NCBI GenBank assembly: GCA_028707175.1
Contig: JAQTUV010000005.1
Location: 1-64,000 of the forward strand
DNA: 64,000 nt
Direction: 5' to 3'
DNA from: Sideroxydans sp.
GTDB taxonomy: Bacteria > Pseudomonadota > Gammaproteobacteria > Burkholderiales > Gallionellaceae
Each line of letters starts with the position of its first letter. The stretch's first letter is position 1. Of the stretch, positions 54,020 through 64,000 are shown one piece after another. Below the pieces are notes generated by a model. That model ran no database searches. It saw nothing but the letters and a program-made list of their open reading frames with translations, and was not told where the DNA came from. The position numbers and the translations under genes were made by a program.

Positions 54020-56734
54020 TCAATTCAACTTACCATGGCATTGCTTGTATTTTTTGCCAGAACCGCAAGGGCAAGGATCGTTGCGGCCGACTTTTTCGCC
54101 AGCGCGCACAAATGGCTTAGGCTCTTCATCTTGCGTCTCAGGTTGAGCCAGCGCCTCTTCATAATCTGCGTGATGATACTGCACATTTTCTGGCACATGG
54201 GGCGCTTCGGCAGCCGCCACATCCTCCTCACTACGAATCTGCACATTCATCAAGGTCTGCGTCACATCGCGCTTGATCGAATCCAGCATATTCGAGAACA
54301 AATCGAATGCTTCGCGCTTATATTCCTGCTTGGGGTTTTTCTGCGCATAACCACGCAGATGGATGCCCTGGCGCAAATGATCCAACGCCGCCAAATGTTC
54401 GCGCCAATGCTGATCCAAAGTCTGCAACATGACGATGCGTTCATACCCGTGCATCACCTCACCACTGACCTGCTCCACCTTGACCTGATATTGCTTATGC
54501 GCAGATTCAACGATGCGTGCCAGCAAACCATCCTGATCGAGCTGTTTGTCTTCCTCCATCCACTGCGCCAACGGCAAATGCACTTGGAATTCAGCAGCGA
54601 GCGCCTTCTCCAGCCCCGGCACATCCCACTGTTCTTCCATGCTGCCATGCGGCAGATATTCAGCGAATAGTTCGCTCAACACACCTTCGCGCATCGCAGT
54701 GATGGTCTCGCTGATGTCAGTCGCTTCGAGCAATTCCGCACGCTGCTGGTAGATCACCTTACGCTGATCGTTGGCGACATCGTCGTACTCCAAGATCTGC
54801 TTACGCATATCGAAGTTGCGCGCTTCCACTTTACGCTGTGCATTCTCGATCGCACGCGTCACCCAAGAATGCTCGATGGCTTCACCTTCGGGCAACTTAA
54901 ACTTATTCATAATCGCTGAGACACGATCTGACGCAAATATACGCAACAGAGGGTCTTCCAACGACAAATAGAAACGGCTGGAACCGGGATCGCCTTGGCG
55001 CCCTGAACGTCCACGCAACTGATTATCCACACGACGCGATTCGTGACGTTCGGTACCGATGATGTGCAGACCGCCACTCGCAACGACCTGCTCATGGATA
55101 GGTTGCCATTCAGCACGTAATTGCACGACGCGTTGCTCACGGGCTGCCGCATCCATACTCTCGTCCATGCGCACCAATTCTATTGGCTTCTCAACGTTAC
55201 CGCCCAATACGATATCGGTACCGCGACCTGCCATGTTGGTGGCGATGGTTATCATCTTGGGGCTACCCGCTTGCGCGATGATCTCCGCCTCGCGTGCGTG
55301 TTGTTTCGCATTCAACACTTGGTGCGGCAGTTTGGCCTTTTCCAGCAAACTGGATAGCAACTCGGAAGTTTCGATAGAGGTCGTACCCACCAGCACAGGC
55401 TGACCGCGCTCATAACAATCGCGCACGTCGGCGATAACCGCCGTGTATTTTTCTTGTGCGCTCAGGAACACCTTGTCCATCAGATCCTTGCGCACCGTCG
55501 GACGATGCGGCGGAATGATGACAGTCTCTAAGTTGTAGATGGATTGGAACTCGAACGCTTCCGTATCTGCGGTACCTGTCATGCCTGACAGCCGGTTGTA
55601 CATACGGAAATAATTCTGGAAAGTGATCGATGCCAGCGTCTGATTCTCTTTCTGGATCGCCACACCTTCTTTCGCCTCGACCGCTTGATGCAGACCATCC
55701 GACCAACGACGTCCCGCCATCAGACGTCCTGTAAACTCATCCACGATCACCACTTCATTGTTTTGGACGACGTAGTGTTGGTCCAAATGAAACAGATTAT
55801 GTGCGCGCAACGCGGCGTACAGATGATGAATCAATGTGATGTTAGCGGGATCGTACACACTCCCACCAATTGGCAGAAGTCCTGCTTGCGCCAATAAACG
55901 TTCTGCATGCTCATGCCCACTCTCACTCAAAAGAATCTGATGATTCTTTTCGTCAACATGATAATCGCCTTCAGCCATCTCGTCGGCCTGGCGTACCAAG
56001 CTAGGCGCCAGTTTATTCATCTGGGTGTAGATATCTAAATTATCTTCCGCTTGCCCAGAGATGATGAGTGGCGTACGCGCCTCATCGATCAAGATGGAGT
56101 CCACCTCGTCCACCACCGCGAAATTCAAGCCACGCTGAAAGCGCTCGTTCGCCTGCGCTGCCATGTTGTCGCGCAGATAGTCGAAACCGAATTCATTGTT
56201 CGTGCCATAGGTGATGTCCGCCGCGTAAGCCGCTTGCTTATCTGCATGATCCATATTGGACAGAATGACGCCCACCGACAGCCCCAAGAAACGATACAGA
56301 CGCCCCATCCAATCAGCATCGCGCGAAGCCAAGTAATCATTGACAGTAACCACATGCACACCCTTGCCAGACAGCGCATTCAGATAGGCCGGCAAAGTCG
56401 CCATCAGGGTCTTACCTTCACCGGTGCGCATCTCTGCGATCTTGCCGTAGTGCAGAACCATGCCGCCGATCATCTGCACATCGAAGTGACGCATCTGCAA
56501 GGCACGCTTACCACCTTCGCGCACCACAGCGAAGGCCTCCGGCAAAATCTCATCCAGTGTTGTGCCGCTCTGGACGCGTTGCTTGAACTCCTCCGTCTTC
56601 GCACGCAAAGCGTCATCTGACAATGCCGCCATCTCGGCCTCAAGCGCATTGATGCGAGTGACGGTTTGACGATACTGCTTGAGCAAGCGGTCGTTACGAC
56701 TACCGAATACGGATTTCAACAATTTGGAGATCAT
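54020..56734 (-). CDS. secA: Preprotein translocase ATPase SecA
   Basis: SecA drives export of unfolded preproteins through SecYEG. The 904-residue product is full length: Walker A GEGKT at 105-109, the DEVDS segment for Walker [25 protein letters not shown], and a C-terminal zinc tail [14 protein letters not shown] that binds SecB and lipid. A terminator upstream separates it from the M23 peptidase, so it has its own promoter. Confidence 0.99.
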   Translation of the reverse strand: MISKLLKSVFGSRNDRLLKQYRQTVTRINALEAEMAALSDDALRAKTEEFKQRVQSGTTLDEILPEAFAVVREGGKRALQMRHFDVQMIGGMVLHYGKIAEMRTGEGKTLMATLPAYLNALSGKGVHVVTVNDYLASRDADWMGRLYRFLGLSVGVILSNMDHADKQAAYAADITYGTNNEFGFDYLRDNMAAQANERFQRGLNFAVVDEVDSILIDEARTPLIISGQAEDNLDIYTQMNKLAPSLVRQADEMAEGDYHVDEKNHQILLSESGHEHAERLLAQAGLLPIGGSVYDPANITLIHHLYAALRAHNLFHLDQHYVVQNNEVVIVDEFTGRLMAGRRWSDGLHQAVEAKEGVAIQKENQTLASITFQNYFRMYNRLSGMTGTADTEAFEFQSIYNLETVIIPPHRPTVRKDLMDKVFLSAQEKYTAVIADVRDCYERGQPVLVGTTSIETSELLSSLLEKAKLPHQVLNAKQHAREAEIIAQAGSPKMITIATNMAGRGTDIVLGGNVEKPIELVRMDESMDAAAREQRVVQLRAEWQPIHEQVVASGGLHIIGTERHESRRVDNQLRGRSGRQGDPGSSRFYLSLEDPLLRIFASDRVSAIMNKFKLPEGEAIEHSWVTRAIENAQRKVEARNFDMRKQILEYDDVANDQRKVIYQQRAELLEATDISETITAMREGVLSELFAEYLPHGSMEEQWDVPGLEKALAAEFQVHLPLAQWMEEDKQLDQDGLLARIVESAHKQYQVKVEQVSGEVMHGYERIVMLQTLDQHWREHLAALDHLRQGIHLRGYAQKNPKQEYKREAFDLFSNMLDSIKRDVTQTLMNVQIRSEEDVAAAEAPHVPENVQYHHADYEEALAQPETQDEEPKPFVRAGEKVGRNDPCPCGSGKKYKQCHGKLN

Positions 56735-56768
56735 GCTGTGATTTTCTTAAACGATTGTTACGAACAAA

Positions 56769-56797
56769 TAAAAAAGGGTGAGGTTTTCACCTCACCC
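56769..56797 (-). terminator. Terminator after the M23 peptidase gene
   Basis: GGGTGAGGT/ACCTCACCC forms a perfect 9-base stem with a 4-base loop and is followed on the minus strand by seven T residues. It separates the peptidase gene from secA. Confidence 0.88.
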
Positions 56798-56816
56798 CGC
56801 TACGAAATCGTACGCA

Positions 56817-57740
56817 TCAACTGGCTGCTTGTTGCAGGAAGCGTACCGGATTCTGCGCGGTGCCTTTGTATCTCACTTCAAAGTGCAGGTGGTTACCTGT
56901 AGATCGCCCCGTACTGCCTACTTTGGCGATCTCATGACCACGTCTGACCACATCCCCCACCTTCACTAACAACTTAGACGCATGCGCATAACGCGTGACA
57001 ACTTCGTTGCCGTGATCAATCTCAACCATATTACCATATTGAGGATGCGTCTCCGCATACACCACGATGCCGCCAGCGGAAGCATAGATGGGCGTCCCCT
57101 CTGGCACCATATAGTCGACCCCTTCATGCATCGCACTTTTCCCCGTAAAGGGATCATTGCGCCAACCAAAGTTGGAAGAGAACCATGCAACCGTTACTGG
57201 CGCCACCGTAGGAAGCATTTTTTTATCCAAACGATCTTGTTGCAAGATCGTCTCAAGAGCGACCAACTTATCATTCCGATCACTCAACAGCAGACTAAGT
57301 CCCGTCAATTGCTGCTCCATCGCCATCAAGGACGCCCCCGATTGAAGCGTCACAGGAATATAGGGGCCACCTTGCGCCGGCGCTTGATCGAATGAAAATT
57401 CACTTGGATTCATTCCGGTCAATTTAGCTAAACGCGTCCCTAATCCATCTAATCTCTGCAACTGCGCCTGCATTTTTCCCAACCGCATCGCCATCGCATC
57501 CAAACTTTGATGCAAATAAGCTTGTTGCTTTTGTTGCTCATCCTCTTGCGCACTCGCCAACCAAGCTCGCATCTCATTACTCATCACACCCGGCTGAAAA
57601 CGTACCAGCATGTATTGAGCACCTAAAATAGCCACGATTAACACAATCAATGCGACCACACCCGCAACCAACAGATGGGTTTGGGTCAACGTCACGCTAC
57701 GTGCTTTTGCAAAACGATTTGAAACTAGAATAATATTCAC
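56817..57740 (-). CDS. M23 metallopeptidase (LytM-type)
   Basis: The 307-residue inner-membrane protein has one N-terminal helix (residues 22-45), a periplasmic coiled-coil region (75-180) and a C-terminal LytM domain with the zinc ligands HEGVD and HLHFE (HxH), plus SNFGWRNDPFTG and GSTGRSTGNH. It likely trims peptidoglycan, or acts as an NlpD/EnvC-type amidase activator; the intact zinc ligands favour true peptidase activity. The start is a GTG. It is divergent from dciA and upstream of secA. Confidence 0.9.
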   Translation of the reverse strand: MNIILVSNRFAKARSVTLTQTHLLVAGVVALIVLIVAILGAQYMLVRFQPGVMSNEMRAWLASAQEDEQQKQQAYLHQSLDAMAMRLGKMQAQLQRLDGLGTRLAKLTGMNPSEFSFDQAPAQGGPYIPVTLQSGASLMAMEQQLTGLSLLLSDRNDKLVALETILQQDRLDKKMLPTVAPVTVAWFSSNFGWRNDPFTGKSAMHEGVDYMVPEGTPIYASAGGIVVYAETHPQYGNMVEIDHGNEVVTRYAHASKLLVKVGDVVRRGHEIAKVGSTGRSTGNHLHFEVRYKGTAQNPVRFLQQAAS

Positions 57741-57757
57741 ACCGACACCTCTATGGA

Positions 57758-58192
57758 TTGCAATTCCAACACACTGTGACTCTTCGACTTAATGCCTTTG
57801 TTACATCCGACCAAAATTTGCGTCAGCTGTCACTACGCGTCCAAGAATTGGCGGTGTTAGAGCTGCACTACCAAAAAATAGCGCCCGCATCACTATTGCG
57901 TTCAAGCCACATCATGCACATTCAGGGACAAACTCTCACCATTGCTGCCGACAACGGCGCCGTAGCTGCCAAGCTACGGCAAATCAGCGAAGAGCTAATT
58001 TCCTCATTCACAACAAGGGGATGCGAGGTTACTGGAATTCAAATCCGGGTGCAAGTGCAGGTACCCACCCTACAAGCTAAGCAAGTACATCGCATAGTGG
58101 GTGAAAAAGGTAAGCAAGAGTTGGAATCACTCACACAGAATATGGCTGACAGCCCACTTAAGGCGGCATTGCAACGGCTAGCGCGTCGCTAA
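57758..58192 (+). CDS. DciA-type helicase loader (DUF721)
   Basis: The 144-residue protein has an N-terminal DUF721/DciA domain (AVLELHYQKIAPASLLRSSHI, LTIAADNGAVAAKLRQISEEL) and a short C-terminal extension. DciA proteins help load the DnaB replicative helicase where DnaC is absent. The first start in frame is a TTG at 57758; an ATG at 57753 is in another frame. It is convergent with a small membrane-protein gene, overlapping it by four bases. Confidence 0.8.
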   Translation: MQFQHTVTLRLNAFVTSDQNLRQLSLRVQELAVLELHYQKIAPASLLRSSHIMHIQGQTLTIAADNGAVAAKLRQISEELISSFTTRGCEVTGIQIRVQVQVPTLQAKQVHRIVGEKGKQELESLTQNMADSPLKAALQRLARR

Positions 58193-58386
58193 ATAAACAC
58201 TCTCCATGCCACTAGGCCAAAATTTTCCAGCACATAGAGTGCGCCAAATACGAGCAGCGCAAAAAAGATAAAGCGGCCGATGTTCAGCGCAAGCTTTAGG
58301 TATCGCACATCTTGAGTGTATAAATACCCAGCATAGAAACCCACAATAAGCAAAGCTGCGATTAAAACAGCAAAGCGAATCAGCAT
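58189..58386 (-). CDS. Small two-helix membrane protein
   Basis: The 65-residue product has two hydrophobic helices (residues 3-22 and 36-57) joined by a short polar loop with the sequence QDVRYLKLALNIGRF. There is no signal peptide and no cysteine. It sits between lpxC and dciA on the lpxC strand, 11 bases after the lpxC stop, so it is probably co-transcribed with lpxC. I do not recognise a family. Confidence 0.6.
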   Translation of the reverse strand: MLIRFAVLIAALLIVGFYAGYLYTQDVRYLKLALNIGRFIFFALLVFGALYVLENFGLVAWRVFI

Positions 58387-58397
58387 AACTAGTCGCC

Positions 58398-59309
58398 TTA
58401 AACGGTTTGAACCTGAAGCCTCGTGAAATCAGGAGCCTCATCCAAATGGTCAAATGTAGCAAACTCCCAAGATGACGCATCCGCAATCAGAGCCCTACAC
58501 AGCGCATTATTCAGTGCATGGCCCGATTTGTAACCAGAGAATGCACCAATTAGCGAATAACCTAAAAGATATAAATCACCAATCGCATCCAACACCTTAT
58601 GCTTTACAAACTCATCTTCAAATCGCAAGCCATCTGGATTGATGACGCGATATTCGTCCATCACGATGGCATTATCTAAATTTCCCCCCAATGCCAGCCC
58701 TTGTGCACGCATGTTTTCCACGTCTTGCATAAATCCAAAGGTGCGTGCGCGACTCACCTCTTTGATGTAGGACTGCTCACCCAAATTCACTGTGACATTT
58801 TGCTTGGTATTAGCGAACACCGGATGTGCGAAGTTGATCGTGAAACTTAGTTTATAGCCATTAAATGGCTCAAACTTCACCCATCGATCTCCATCCTTCA
58901 CTTCAACCGTCTTTTTGATACGAATGAATTTCTTGGGGGCAGCCTGCTCCTCGATACCCGCAGACTGCAACAAGAAGATGAATGTTCCAGCACTGCCATC
59001 CATGATGGGCAACTCGGGGCTGGTCAAATCGACGATGGCATTATCAATCCCCAAGCCAGCCAATGCCGACATAATGTGCTCGACTGTTGCAATACGCGCT
59101 CCGCCGCCTTCCAAGCAGGTAGACAAACGAGTGTCGTGCACAGCATGCGCTTCAGCCTTGATGGAGATAGGCGGCGATAAATCAACACGACGAAAAACGA
59201 TGCCACTATCCACAGCTGCGGGATGCAAGGAGAGGTAGACCTTCTCCCCCGTATGCAGCCCCACGCCTGTGGCTTGTACTGTCGTCTTCAATGTGCGTTG
59301 CTTAACCAT
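58398..59309 (-). CDS. lpxC: UDP-3-O-acyl-N-acetylglucosamine deacetylase LpxC
   Basis: LpxC makes the committed step of lipid A synthesis. The product starting [10 protein letters not shown] is 303 residues with the zinc ligands in [14 protein letters not shown] and in [14 protein letters not shown], and the [10 protein letters not shown] motif. The ATG at 59309 follows the family start; a TTG at 59315 is two codons earlier. It lies after ftsZ on the same strand, the common proteobacterial arrangement. Confidence 0.97.
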   Translation of the reverse strand: MVKQRTLKTTVQATGVGLHTGEKVYLSLHPAAVDSGIVFRRVDLSPPISIKAEAHAVHDTRLSTCLEGGGARIATVEHIMSALAGLGIDNAIVDLTSPELPIMDGSAGTFIFLLQSAGIEEQAAPKKFIRIKKTVEVKDGDRWVKFEPFNGYKLSFTINFAHPVFANTKQNVTVNLGEQSYIKEVSRARTFGFMQDVENMRAQGLALGGNLDNAIVMDEYRVINPDGLRFEDEFVKHKVLDAIGDLYLLGYSLIGAFSGYKSGHALNNALCRALIADASSWEFATFDHLDEAPDFTRLQVQTV

Positions 59310-59421
59310 CACCAATTACCCAATCAACCTGATATAGGTTCCATCATAGCATTCACATTCAGCACCGAGGAGTCGTGCGATAAAGCCTAACCTAATCGAA
59401 CTTTCTCCCCGCACTTTCACC

Positions 59422-60582
59422 TCAGTCCGCCTGCTTGCGCAAGAAGGAAGGAATGTCGAGTGTGTCCACACCTGATTGGCGCATTGCTTCTACTGCTTCA
59501 CGATGACGACCTGTGCGAATCACAGCAGGCATATCCAACTCAGCATAATCAATGACAGGTGCATCATGTGTGCCGGTACGTAATTGCTGTTGTGGTACGA
59601 GCACGGGCTTGGGTTGTTGTTTACGAGAAATAGATCCCAATCCAGTTGCAACGATTGTGACGCGCATCTCATCACCCATCTCTTCATCAAACACCGAACC
59701 GACGATCACTGTGGCTTCAGATGCTGCGAACTGGAAGCAATTCATCACATCATGCAACTCTTCCAAAGTCAGGTTGCTGCTAGAAGTGATATTCACCAAC
59801 ACGCCACGCGCGCCAGATAAATCGACATCTTCCAACAAGGGGCTTGCGATAGCTTGTTCGGCAGCACGTTGTGCGCGGCCTTCGCCATGCGCAGAAGCAG
59901 AGCCCATCATGGCCATGCCATTTTCAGACATCAGCGTACATACGTCAGCGAAGTCCACGTTCACCATACCGGGAACATTGATAACCTCCGCAATACCTGC
60001 CACCGCACCTTGCAACACACCGTTCGCGGCCTTGAATGCTTCTGGCAGTGTGGTCTTGCCACCCAGCACTTCCATCAACTTCGCGTTCGGCACGATGATG
60101 AGAGAGTCAACATAGGCGCCCAATTCCTCAATACCTTCCTGTGCCAAGGCCATACGGCGACCTTCGTATGCAAATGGTTTAGTGACTACAGCGACAGTCA
60201 AGATACCCATTTCTTTAGCTACTTGCGCAACGATTGGCGCTGCACCGGTTCCCGTGCCGCCGCCCATCCCCGCTGTGATAAACACCATGTTCGCGCCACG
60301 AATAATCTCTGCGATGCGTTCACGATCCTCTTCTGCAGCCGCTTGCCCCACAGCTGGTTTAGCACCTGCCCCCAACCCCTTTGTCAGGGTAGAACCGATC
60401 TGCAACTGAAAACTCGCTTTGCTACGTTTCAGTGCTTGCGCATCGGTATTGATAGCAATGAACTCCACCCCTTGCACGCCTTGCTCGATCATGTGGTCGA
60501 TCGCATTACCACCGCAACCACCCACACCGATTACCTTGATCACCGCGCCTTGCGGTTGTGCATCTAAAAGTTCGAAAGCCAT
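59422..60582 (-). CDS. ftsZ: Cell division GTPase FtsZ
   Basis: FtsZ polymerises into the division ring. The 386-residue product has the GTPase signature GGGTGTG, GGCGGNA at the N-terminus, the NVDFADVCTLM region, and the conserved C-terminal peptide DTLDIPSFLRKQ that binds FtsA and ZapD. A strong GGAGAA ribosome-binding site precedes the ATG. It follows ftsA in the usual order, and zapA, zapB-like and zapD elsewhere in this window modulate it. Confidence 0.98.
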   Translation of the reverse strand: MAFELLDAQPQGAVIKVIGVGGCGGNAIDHMIEQGVQGVEFIAINTDAQALKRSKASFQLQIGSTLTKGLGAGAKPAVGQAAAEEDRERIAEIIRGANMVFITAGMGGGTGTGAAPIVAQVAKEMGILTVAVVTKPFAYEGRRMALAQEGIEELGAYVDSLIIVPNAKLMEVLGGKTTLPEAFKAANGVLQGAVAGIAEVINVPGMVNVDFADVCTLMSENGMAMMGSASAHGEGRAQRAAEQAIASPLLEDVDLSGARGVLVNITSSSNLTLEELHDVMNCFQFAASEATVIVGSVFDEEMGDEMRVTIVATGLGSISRKQQPKPVLVPQQQLRTGTHDAPVIDYAELDMPAVIRTGRHREAVEAMRQSGVDTLDIPSFLRKQAD

Positions 60583-60649
60583 CTTGATTCTCCTTATCGT
60601 TAATGACGCATACTTAAATTAAAAACAAACCCAATGAAAATACCCAAAA

Positions 60650-61879
60650 CTAAAAATTGCTTTTGAACCAATTCTTCATATTTTCGAAAACATCTTTGAA
60701 CGAACCCGAACTCACTCGAGACACTGCTTCACGCTGATTCCGCTCCAGCCCATACACCAACAAACCGACGCCAGTCGCATAGCGCGGCGTCTTCACCACT
60801 GAAGACAACCCGCCGATGTTGCGTGGCAATCCCAATCGAACGGGAAGATGGAATATCTCCTCGCCCAACTCCACCATGCCCTGCATGGCGCTGCTACCAC
60901 CCGTGATGACAATGCCCGACGACAACACATCTTCCAAACCGCTGCGGCGCAGCTCGGTCTGCACTAATGAATAGAGCTCTTCGATACGCGGCTCGATCAC
61001 TTCAGCAAGCGTCTGACGCGACAACATGCGCGAGCCGCGCTCACCGACACCCGGCACTTCGATAGGCGCATCGTTCGCTAGTTGACGTAATGCACAACCG
61101 TATTTGATCTTAATATCTTCAGCATCCTTGGTCGGCGTACGCAACGCCATCGCGATGTCGCTTGTGATCTGGTCGCCCGCAATCGGAATGACTGCGGTAT
61201 GGCGAATCGCGCCACCAGTAAAGATGGCGATGTCCGTTGTGCCGCCACCGATATCGATCAAACACACGCCCAACTCTTTCTCGTCATCAGCCAACACTGC
61301 CTTGCTTGACGCAAGCGGCTGCAAGATCATCTCGTGCACTTCCAAACCACAGCGGTGTATGCACTTAAGGATGTTCTGCACCGCAGATACCGCACCCGTC
61401 ACGATATGGATCTCCACCTCCAAACGCATTCCGCTCATTCCGAGCGGCTTCTTAATACCGCCTTGTCCATCGATACTGAATTCTTGCTCCAAGATATGCA
61501 GCATCTGCTGATCGCCCGGCAAGCTCACGGAGCTCGCCGTCTCGATGGCACGCGCAATATCTGCCTGAGCGACTTCCTTATCTTTGATCTTGATCATGCC
61601 GTGCGCATTCGAGCTACGGATATGACCACCCGCGATACCGGTGTACACCGTCTGTATCTTGCAATCTGCCATCAACTCGGCTTCCTGCAGCGCTTGTTGG
61701 ATAGCACCGACTGTGGCATCGATATTCACAACCATGCCTTTTTTCATGCCGAAAGATTCAGTCATACCGGCACCGATCACCTCCAGCTTTCCTTCAGCGG
61801 TGACTTCGGCCACGATGCACGCAATTTTTGACGTACCAATATCCAAGCCTACGATCAAATTTTTATTTTCTTTACTCAT
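60650..61879 (-). CDS. ftsA: Cell division protein FtsA
   Basis: FtsA is an actin-like ATPase that tethers FtsZ to the membrane and recruits later division proteins. The product starting MSKENKNLIV is 409 residues with the ATP-binding segments LIVGLDIGTSKIACIV, DIGGGTTDIAIF and GGSSAMQGM, and ends in an amphipathic helix (ENMKNWFKSNF) that binds the membrane. A GGGAG ribosome-binding site precedes the ATG at 61879. Confidence 0.97.
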   Translation of the reverse strand: MSKENKNLIVGLDIGTSKIACIVAEVTAEGKLEVIGAGMTESFGMKKGMVVNIDATVGAIQQALQEAELMADCKIQTVYTGIAGGHIRSSNAHGMIKIKDKEVAQADIARAIETASSVSLPGDQQMLHILEQEFSIDGQGGIKKPLGMSGMRLEVEIHIVTGAVSAVQNILKCIHRCGLEVHEMILQPLASSKAVLADDEKELGVCLIDIGGGTTDIAIFTGGAIRHTAVIPIAGDQITSDIAMALRTPTKDAEDIKIKYGCALRQLANDAPIEVPGVGERGSRMLSRQTLAEVIEPRIEELYSLVQTELRRSGLEDVLSSGIVITGGSSAMQGMVELGEEIFHLPVRLGLPRNIGGLSSVVKTPRYATGVGLLVYGLERNQREAVSRVSSGSFKDVFENMKNWFKSNF

Positions 61880-61894
61880 CACATCTCCCAACTC

Positions 61895-62599
61895 TTAAAC
61901 CGCGCCACCTGATTGATACGCTGAAAATCCATTGCGATAACGCAGATCAACTCTACGCACGCCCTGTGCACTCACAGCCAAACTGTAGGGATACACTTTC
62001 ACAAATCGCGCCAACCTCTCCTGCATCTCTGCCCGCCCTAGCTCAAGCACCATTCCATCACTCAACTTCACTTGCCACGCGAAACGCGGGGACAAACTAA
62101 TCTGCACAATTTTCTGATGCAGAGGCAGCAAGGTCTGATTCAACTCTGCATATAACTGCGTCACTTGTGGCGAGGTCTCTGGCTGCCCCAAAAATTCAGG
62201 TAGCACCTCATCCGACTGCGCTATAAAAACTTCGCCGTAGGTATTCACCAGCGCCGACTTATTCCAACGCGCCAACACCACATGCTCTTCAATATCCACT
62301 TGCACACCCCAAGGAAATTTGCGGCGTACACTCACGGAGCGCACCCATGGCAATGCCTCAAATCCTTTTCTGGCGAGATCCAGATCAACCGTGAAGAAAT
62401 TTCCCCTCACTTGCTCATGTGCAACTTTTTCTAACAATGCTTCTGGCACGCGCTGAGGTGCCGCAACCAACTCAACCGAATTCAAGGGAAACACCGGCAA
62501 GCGCAACACATAGCGCACCACACTGACCAACACCAGCACCATACTGATGATGAACAACAGGTTCGCGATGCTGCGTAAGAGCCGATGGTTATCCCACAT
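61895..62599 (-). CDS. ftsQ: Cell division protein FtsQ
   Basis: FtsQ bridges early and late divisome proteins. The 234-residue protein has a cytoplasmic tail, one membrane helix (about 10-32), a POTRA domain (about 38-105, [16 protein letters not shown]) and the FtsQ/DivIB beta domain ([31 protein letters not shown]). It overlaps the ddl stop by 11 bases and is followed directly by ftsA. Confidence 0.94.
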   Translation of the reverse strand: MWDNHRLLRSIANLLFIISMVLVLVSVVRYVLRLPVFPLNSVELVAAPQRVPEALLEKVAHEQVRGNFFTVDLDLARKGFEALPWVRSVSVRRKFPWGVQVDIEEHVVLARWNKSALVNTYGEVFIAQSDEVLPEFLGQPETSPQVTQLYAELNQTLLPLHQKIVQISLSPRFAWQVKLSDGMVLELGRAEMQERLARFVKVYPYSLAVSAQGVRRVDLRYRNGFSAYQSGGAV

Positions 62600-63500
62600 G
62601 CGCCTGATCCAACACTTGCACCACCAGTTGCTCGAACGCTATGCCTGCTTGACGTGCCGCCATCGGCACCAAGCTGTGGTCTGTCATACCGGGCGATGTA
62701 TTCACCTCCAACAGATACGCTTTGCCATCCGTGCCGCGCAGGAAATCCACGCGCCCCCAACCTTGCCCACCAATCACGGCGAAGCCTTGTTGTGCCAGTG
62801 CTTGCATCTCGGTTTCTTGCTCGGCGCTCAAACCGCAAGGACACAGGTAGCGCGTGTCATCGCGCAGATACTTCGCTTCGTAGTCGTAGAACTCATTCGC
62901 GGGTTCGATCTTGATGACCGGCAATGCACGACCATTCAAGATCGCTGCCGTGTATTCACCGCCACCGATGAAACGTTCTGCGATCACCAACTTGTCGTGC
63001 TTCGCAGCTTCTTCGTAAGCGGCTTTCAATTCACTGACCTGTTTCACTTTGCTGATGCCGACACTGGAGCCTTCGTTCGCTGGCTTCACGAACAGCGGCA
63101 GCCCCAAACGCGCAACCACCGCATCCCAATCGCTGTTCTCGTTGATCAGCATGAAGTCGGGGATAGGCAAACCCGCCGCCTGCCAGATCATCTTGGTGCG
63201 CCACTTATCCATGGCGATGGAGGATGCCATCACGCCGCTGCCTGTGTAGGGAATGCCCATCAACTCCAACGCACCTTGCACCGTACCGTCTTCGCCGTAA
63301 CGTCCATGTAGCGCGATGAACACGCGATCAAAACGCTCGTCCAGCAAGTTGTGCAAATCACGCTTCGCGGGATCGAATGCGTGCGCATCCACGCCACTAC
63401 GTTGCAGTGCAGCCAGTACCGCCGCGCCACTCTTCAATGACACTTCGCGCTCCGCCGAACGTCCGCCGAACAACACCGCCACTTTTCCAAACTTATTCAA
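62589..63500 (-). CDS. ddl: D-alanine--D-alanine ligase Ddl
   Basis: Ddl joins two D-alanines for peptidoglycan precursors. The 303-residue ATP-grasp enzyme has [28 protein letters not shown], the [18 protein letters not shown] loop and [17 protein letters not shown]. The start is a TTG at 63500 overlapping the murB stop (TTGA), so translation is coupled to murB. No ATG fits the family start. Confidence 0.95.
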   Translation of the reverse strand: MNKFGKVAVLFGGRSAEREVSLKSGAAVLAALQRSGVDAHAFDPAKRDLHNLLDERFDRVFIALHGRYGEDGTVQGALELMGIPYTGSGVMASSIAMDKWRTKMIWQAAGLPIPDFMLINENSDWDAVVARLGLPLFVKPANEGSSVGISKVKQVSELKAAYEEAAKHDKLVIAERFIGGGEYTAAILNGRALPVIKIEPANEFYDYEAKYLRDDTRYLCPCGLSAEQETEMQALAQQGFAVIGGQGWGRVDFLRGTDGKAYLLEVNTSPGMTDHSLVPMAARQAGIAFEQLVVQVLDQAHVG

Positions 63501-64000
63501 ATCTGTTCTCCCACTATCTTTACCTCTGGCTGAAGTTCAATACCTGTCTGCTGCAACACAGTCGCTCTCACTTCTTGGATCAAGCTCTCGATATCCGTCG
63601 CCGTCGCCTCACCGATGTTCACGATGAAGTTGGCGTGCTTCTCCGACACTTGCGCACCACCAATGGTCTTACCCTTCAGCCCGCAACCTTCGATCAACTT
63701 CGCCGCGTGATTGCCTTCCGGATTGCGGAACACCGAACCGCAGTTAGGCAGTTGCAACGGCTGGCTGGCGCTGCGCTTTTCCATCAACAGCTTGATGTCT
63801 TGGCGCGCCTTTTCCACATCGCCTGCTCCCAACTTCAACCACGCACCCACGAAGAACTCTTCGCTCGCCTCATGTAATGCGACATGTCGATAGCTGATGT
63901 CGTATTCCTGCGGTGTGCGCTCCAGCAACTCACCACTACGCGTCAACACTTGCACGCGCACCACCTTCTGCCATGTCTCGCTGCCGTAGCAGCCTGCGTT
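63497..64000 (-). CDS. murB: UDP-N-acetylenolpyruvoylglucosamine reductase MurB (3' part, partial)
   Basis: The frame enters the window from the right edge, so only the C-terminal 167 residues are visible. They include [11 protein letters not shown] at the start, [39 protein letters not shown] and HANFIVN, as in type I MurB with the catalytic serine/glutamate region near SVFRNP. MurB reduces UDP-GlcNAc-enolpyruvate to UDP-MurNAc using NADPH and FAD. It is first in the visible murB-ddl-ftsQ-ftsA-ftsZ-lpxC cluster. Confidence 0.95.
   Translation of the reverse strand, partial: NAGCYGSETWQKVVRVQVLTRSGELLERTPQEYDISYRHVALHEASEEFFVGAWLKLGAGDVEKARQDIKLLMEKRSASQPLQLPNCGSVFRNPEGNHAAKLIEGCGLKGKTIGGAQVSEKHANFIVNIGEATATDIESLIQEVRATVLQQTGIELQPEVKIVGEQI

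Noticed and set aside
59854-60567. Long antisense frame (237 residues) within ftsZ
   Set aside because: It is rich in His and Cys without motif, with no ribosome-binding site, and ftsZ is certain.

Overview
The window reads as chromosomal DNA of a betaproteobacterium, most likely of the Nitrosomonadales/Gallionellaceae type. This rests on protein character, on the gene orders pilC-pilD-coaE-zapD-yacG-mutT and murB-ddl-ftsQ-ftsA-ftsZ-lpxC, and on a long FAD/Fe-S oxidase of a kind known mainly from betaproteobacteria. The genus assignment is an inference. Base composition looks close to 50% GC. No transposase, integrase, CRISPR array, tRNA or complete rRNA gene is visible. The left edge carries what looks like the promoter and leader of an rRNA operon that runs out of the window to the left.

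Layout. 1-3.4 kb: rRNA-type promoter, tsaD, plsY, folB, a small outer-membrane barrel, rpmE. 3.5-7.4 kb: two convergent GT39 glycosyltransferases and a DUF1439 lipoprotein. 7.4-8.5 kb: a structured inverted-repeat element and a phosphatase-like gene. 8.5-14.4 kb: aroC, tatD, a response regulator with a CBS-GGDEF cyclase, tcdA, corA. 14.5-20 kb: a 1270-residue FAD/Fe-S oxidoreductase and an uncharacterised partner. 20-26.3 kb: phoB-phoR with a Pho box, followed by a GGDEF-EAL gene split by a frameshift, and a sodium/solute symporter. 26.4-30.6 kb: 2-Cys peroxiredoxin and a vitamin B12 locus (cobalamin riboswitch, btuB, btuM-like, adenosyltransferase). 30.7-32.7 kb: zapB-like, zapA, 6S RNA, an EVE protein, a TSUP permease. 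32.7-34 kb: a repeat island with a second, cargo-bearing copy of the structured element. 34-38.8 kb: the livKHMGF transporter. 38.9-40.7 kb: two related cytochromes c and an orphan ParA. 40.7-46.6 kb: ilvD, a large lipoprotein, lgt, a CorC/CNNM protein. 46.7-54 kb: pilC, pilD, coaE, zapD, yacG, Nudix-ThiE fusion, DUF815 ATPase, argJ, a cNMP-binding protein. 54-64 kb: secA, an M23 peptidase, dciA, a small membrane protein, lpxC, ftsZ, ftsA, ftsQ, ddl and the 3' part of murB.

Most of the window is housekeeping: division and envelope, protein export, type IV pilus parts, amino-acid uptake and synthesis. Four less ordinary items stand out. (1) A repeat family with four half-copies (two inverted pairs, near 7.4-8.0 and 32.8-33.9 kb) has stems whose sequences differ between copies but still pair; one pair encloses an uncharacterised membrane-protein gene between two further palindromes. 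(2) The vitamin B12 locus has a riboswitch, a TonB-dependent receptor and a solitary BtuM-type transporter with the expected cobalt-binding cysteine. (3) phoBR has its own Pho box and is followed by a c-di-GMP gene broken by a shift that an imagined 13-base slippage deletion would explain. (4) Two adjacent cytochromes c share one haem domain, one being soluble and the other a lipoprotein on an Ala-Pro rod encoded by 13 perfect hexamer repeats.
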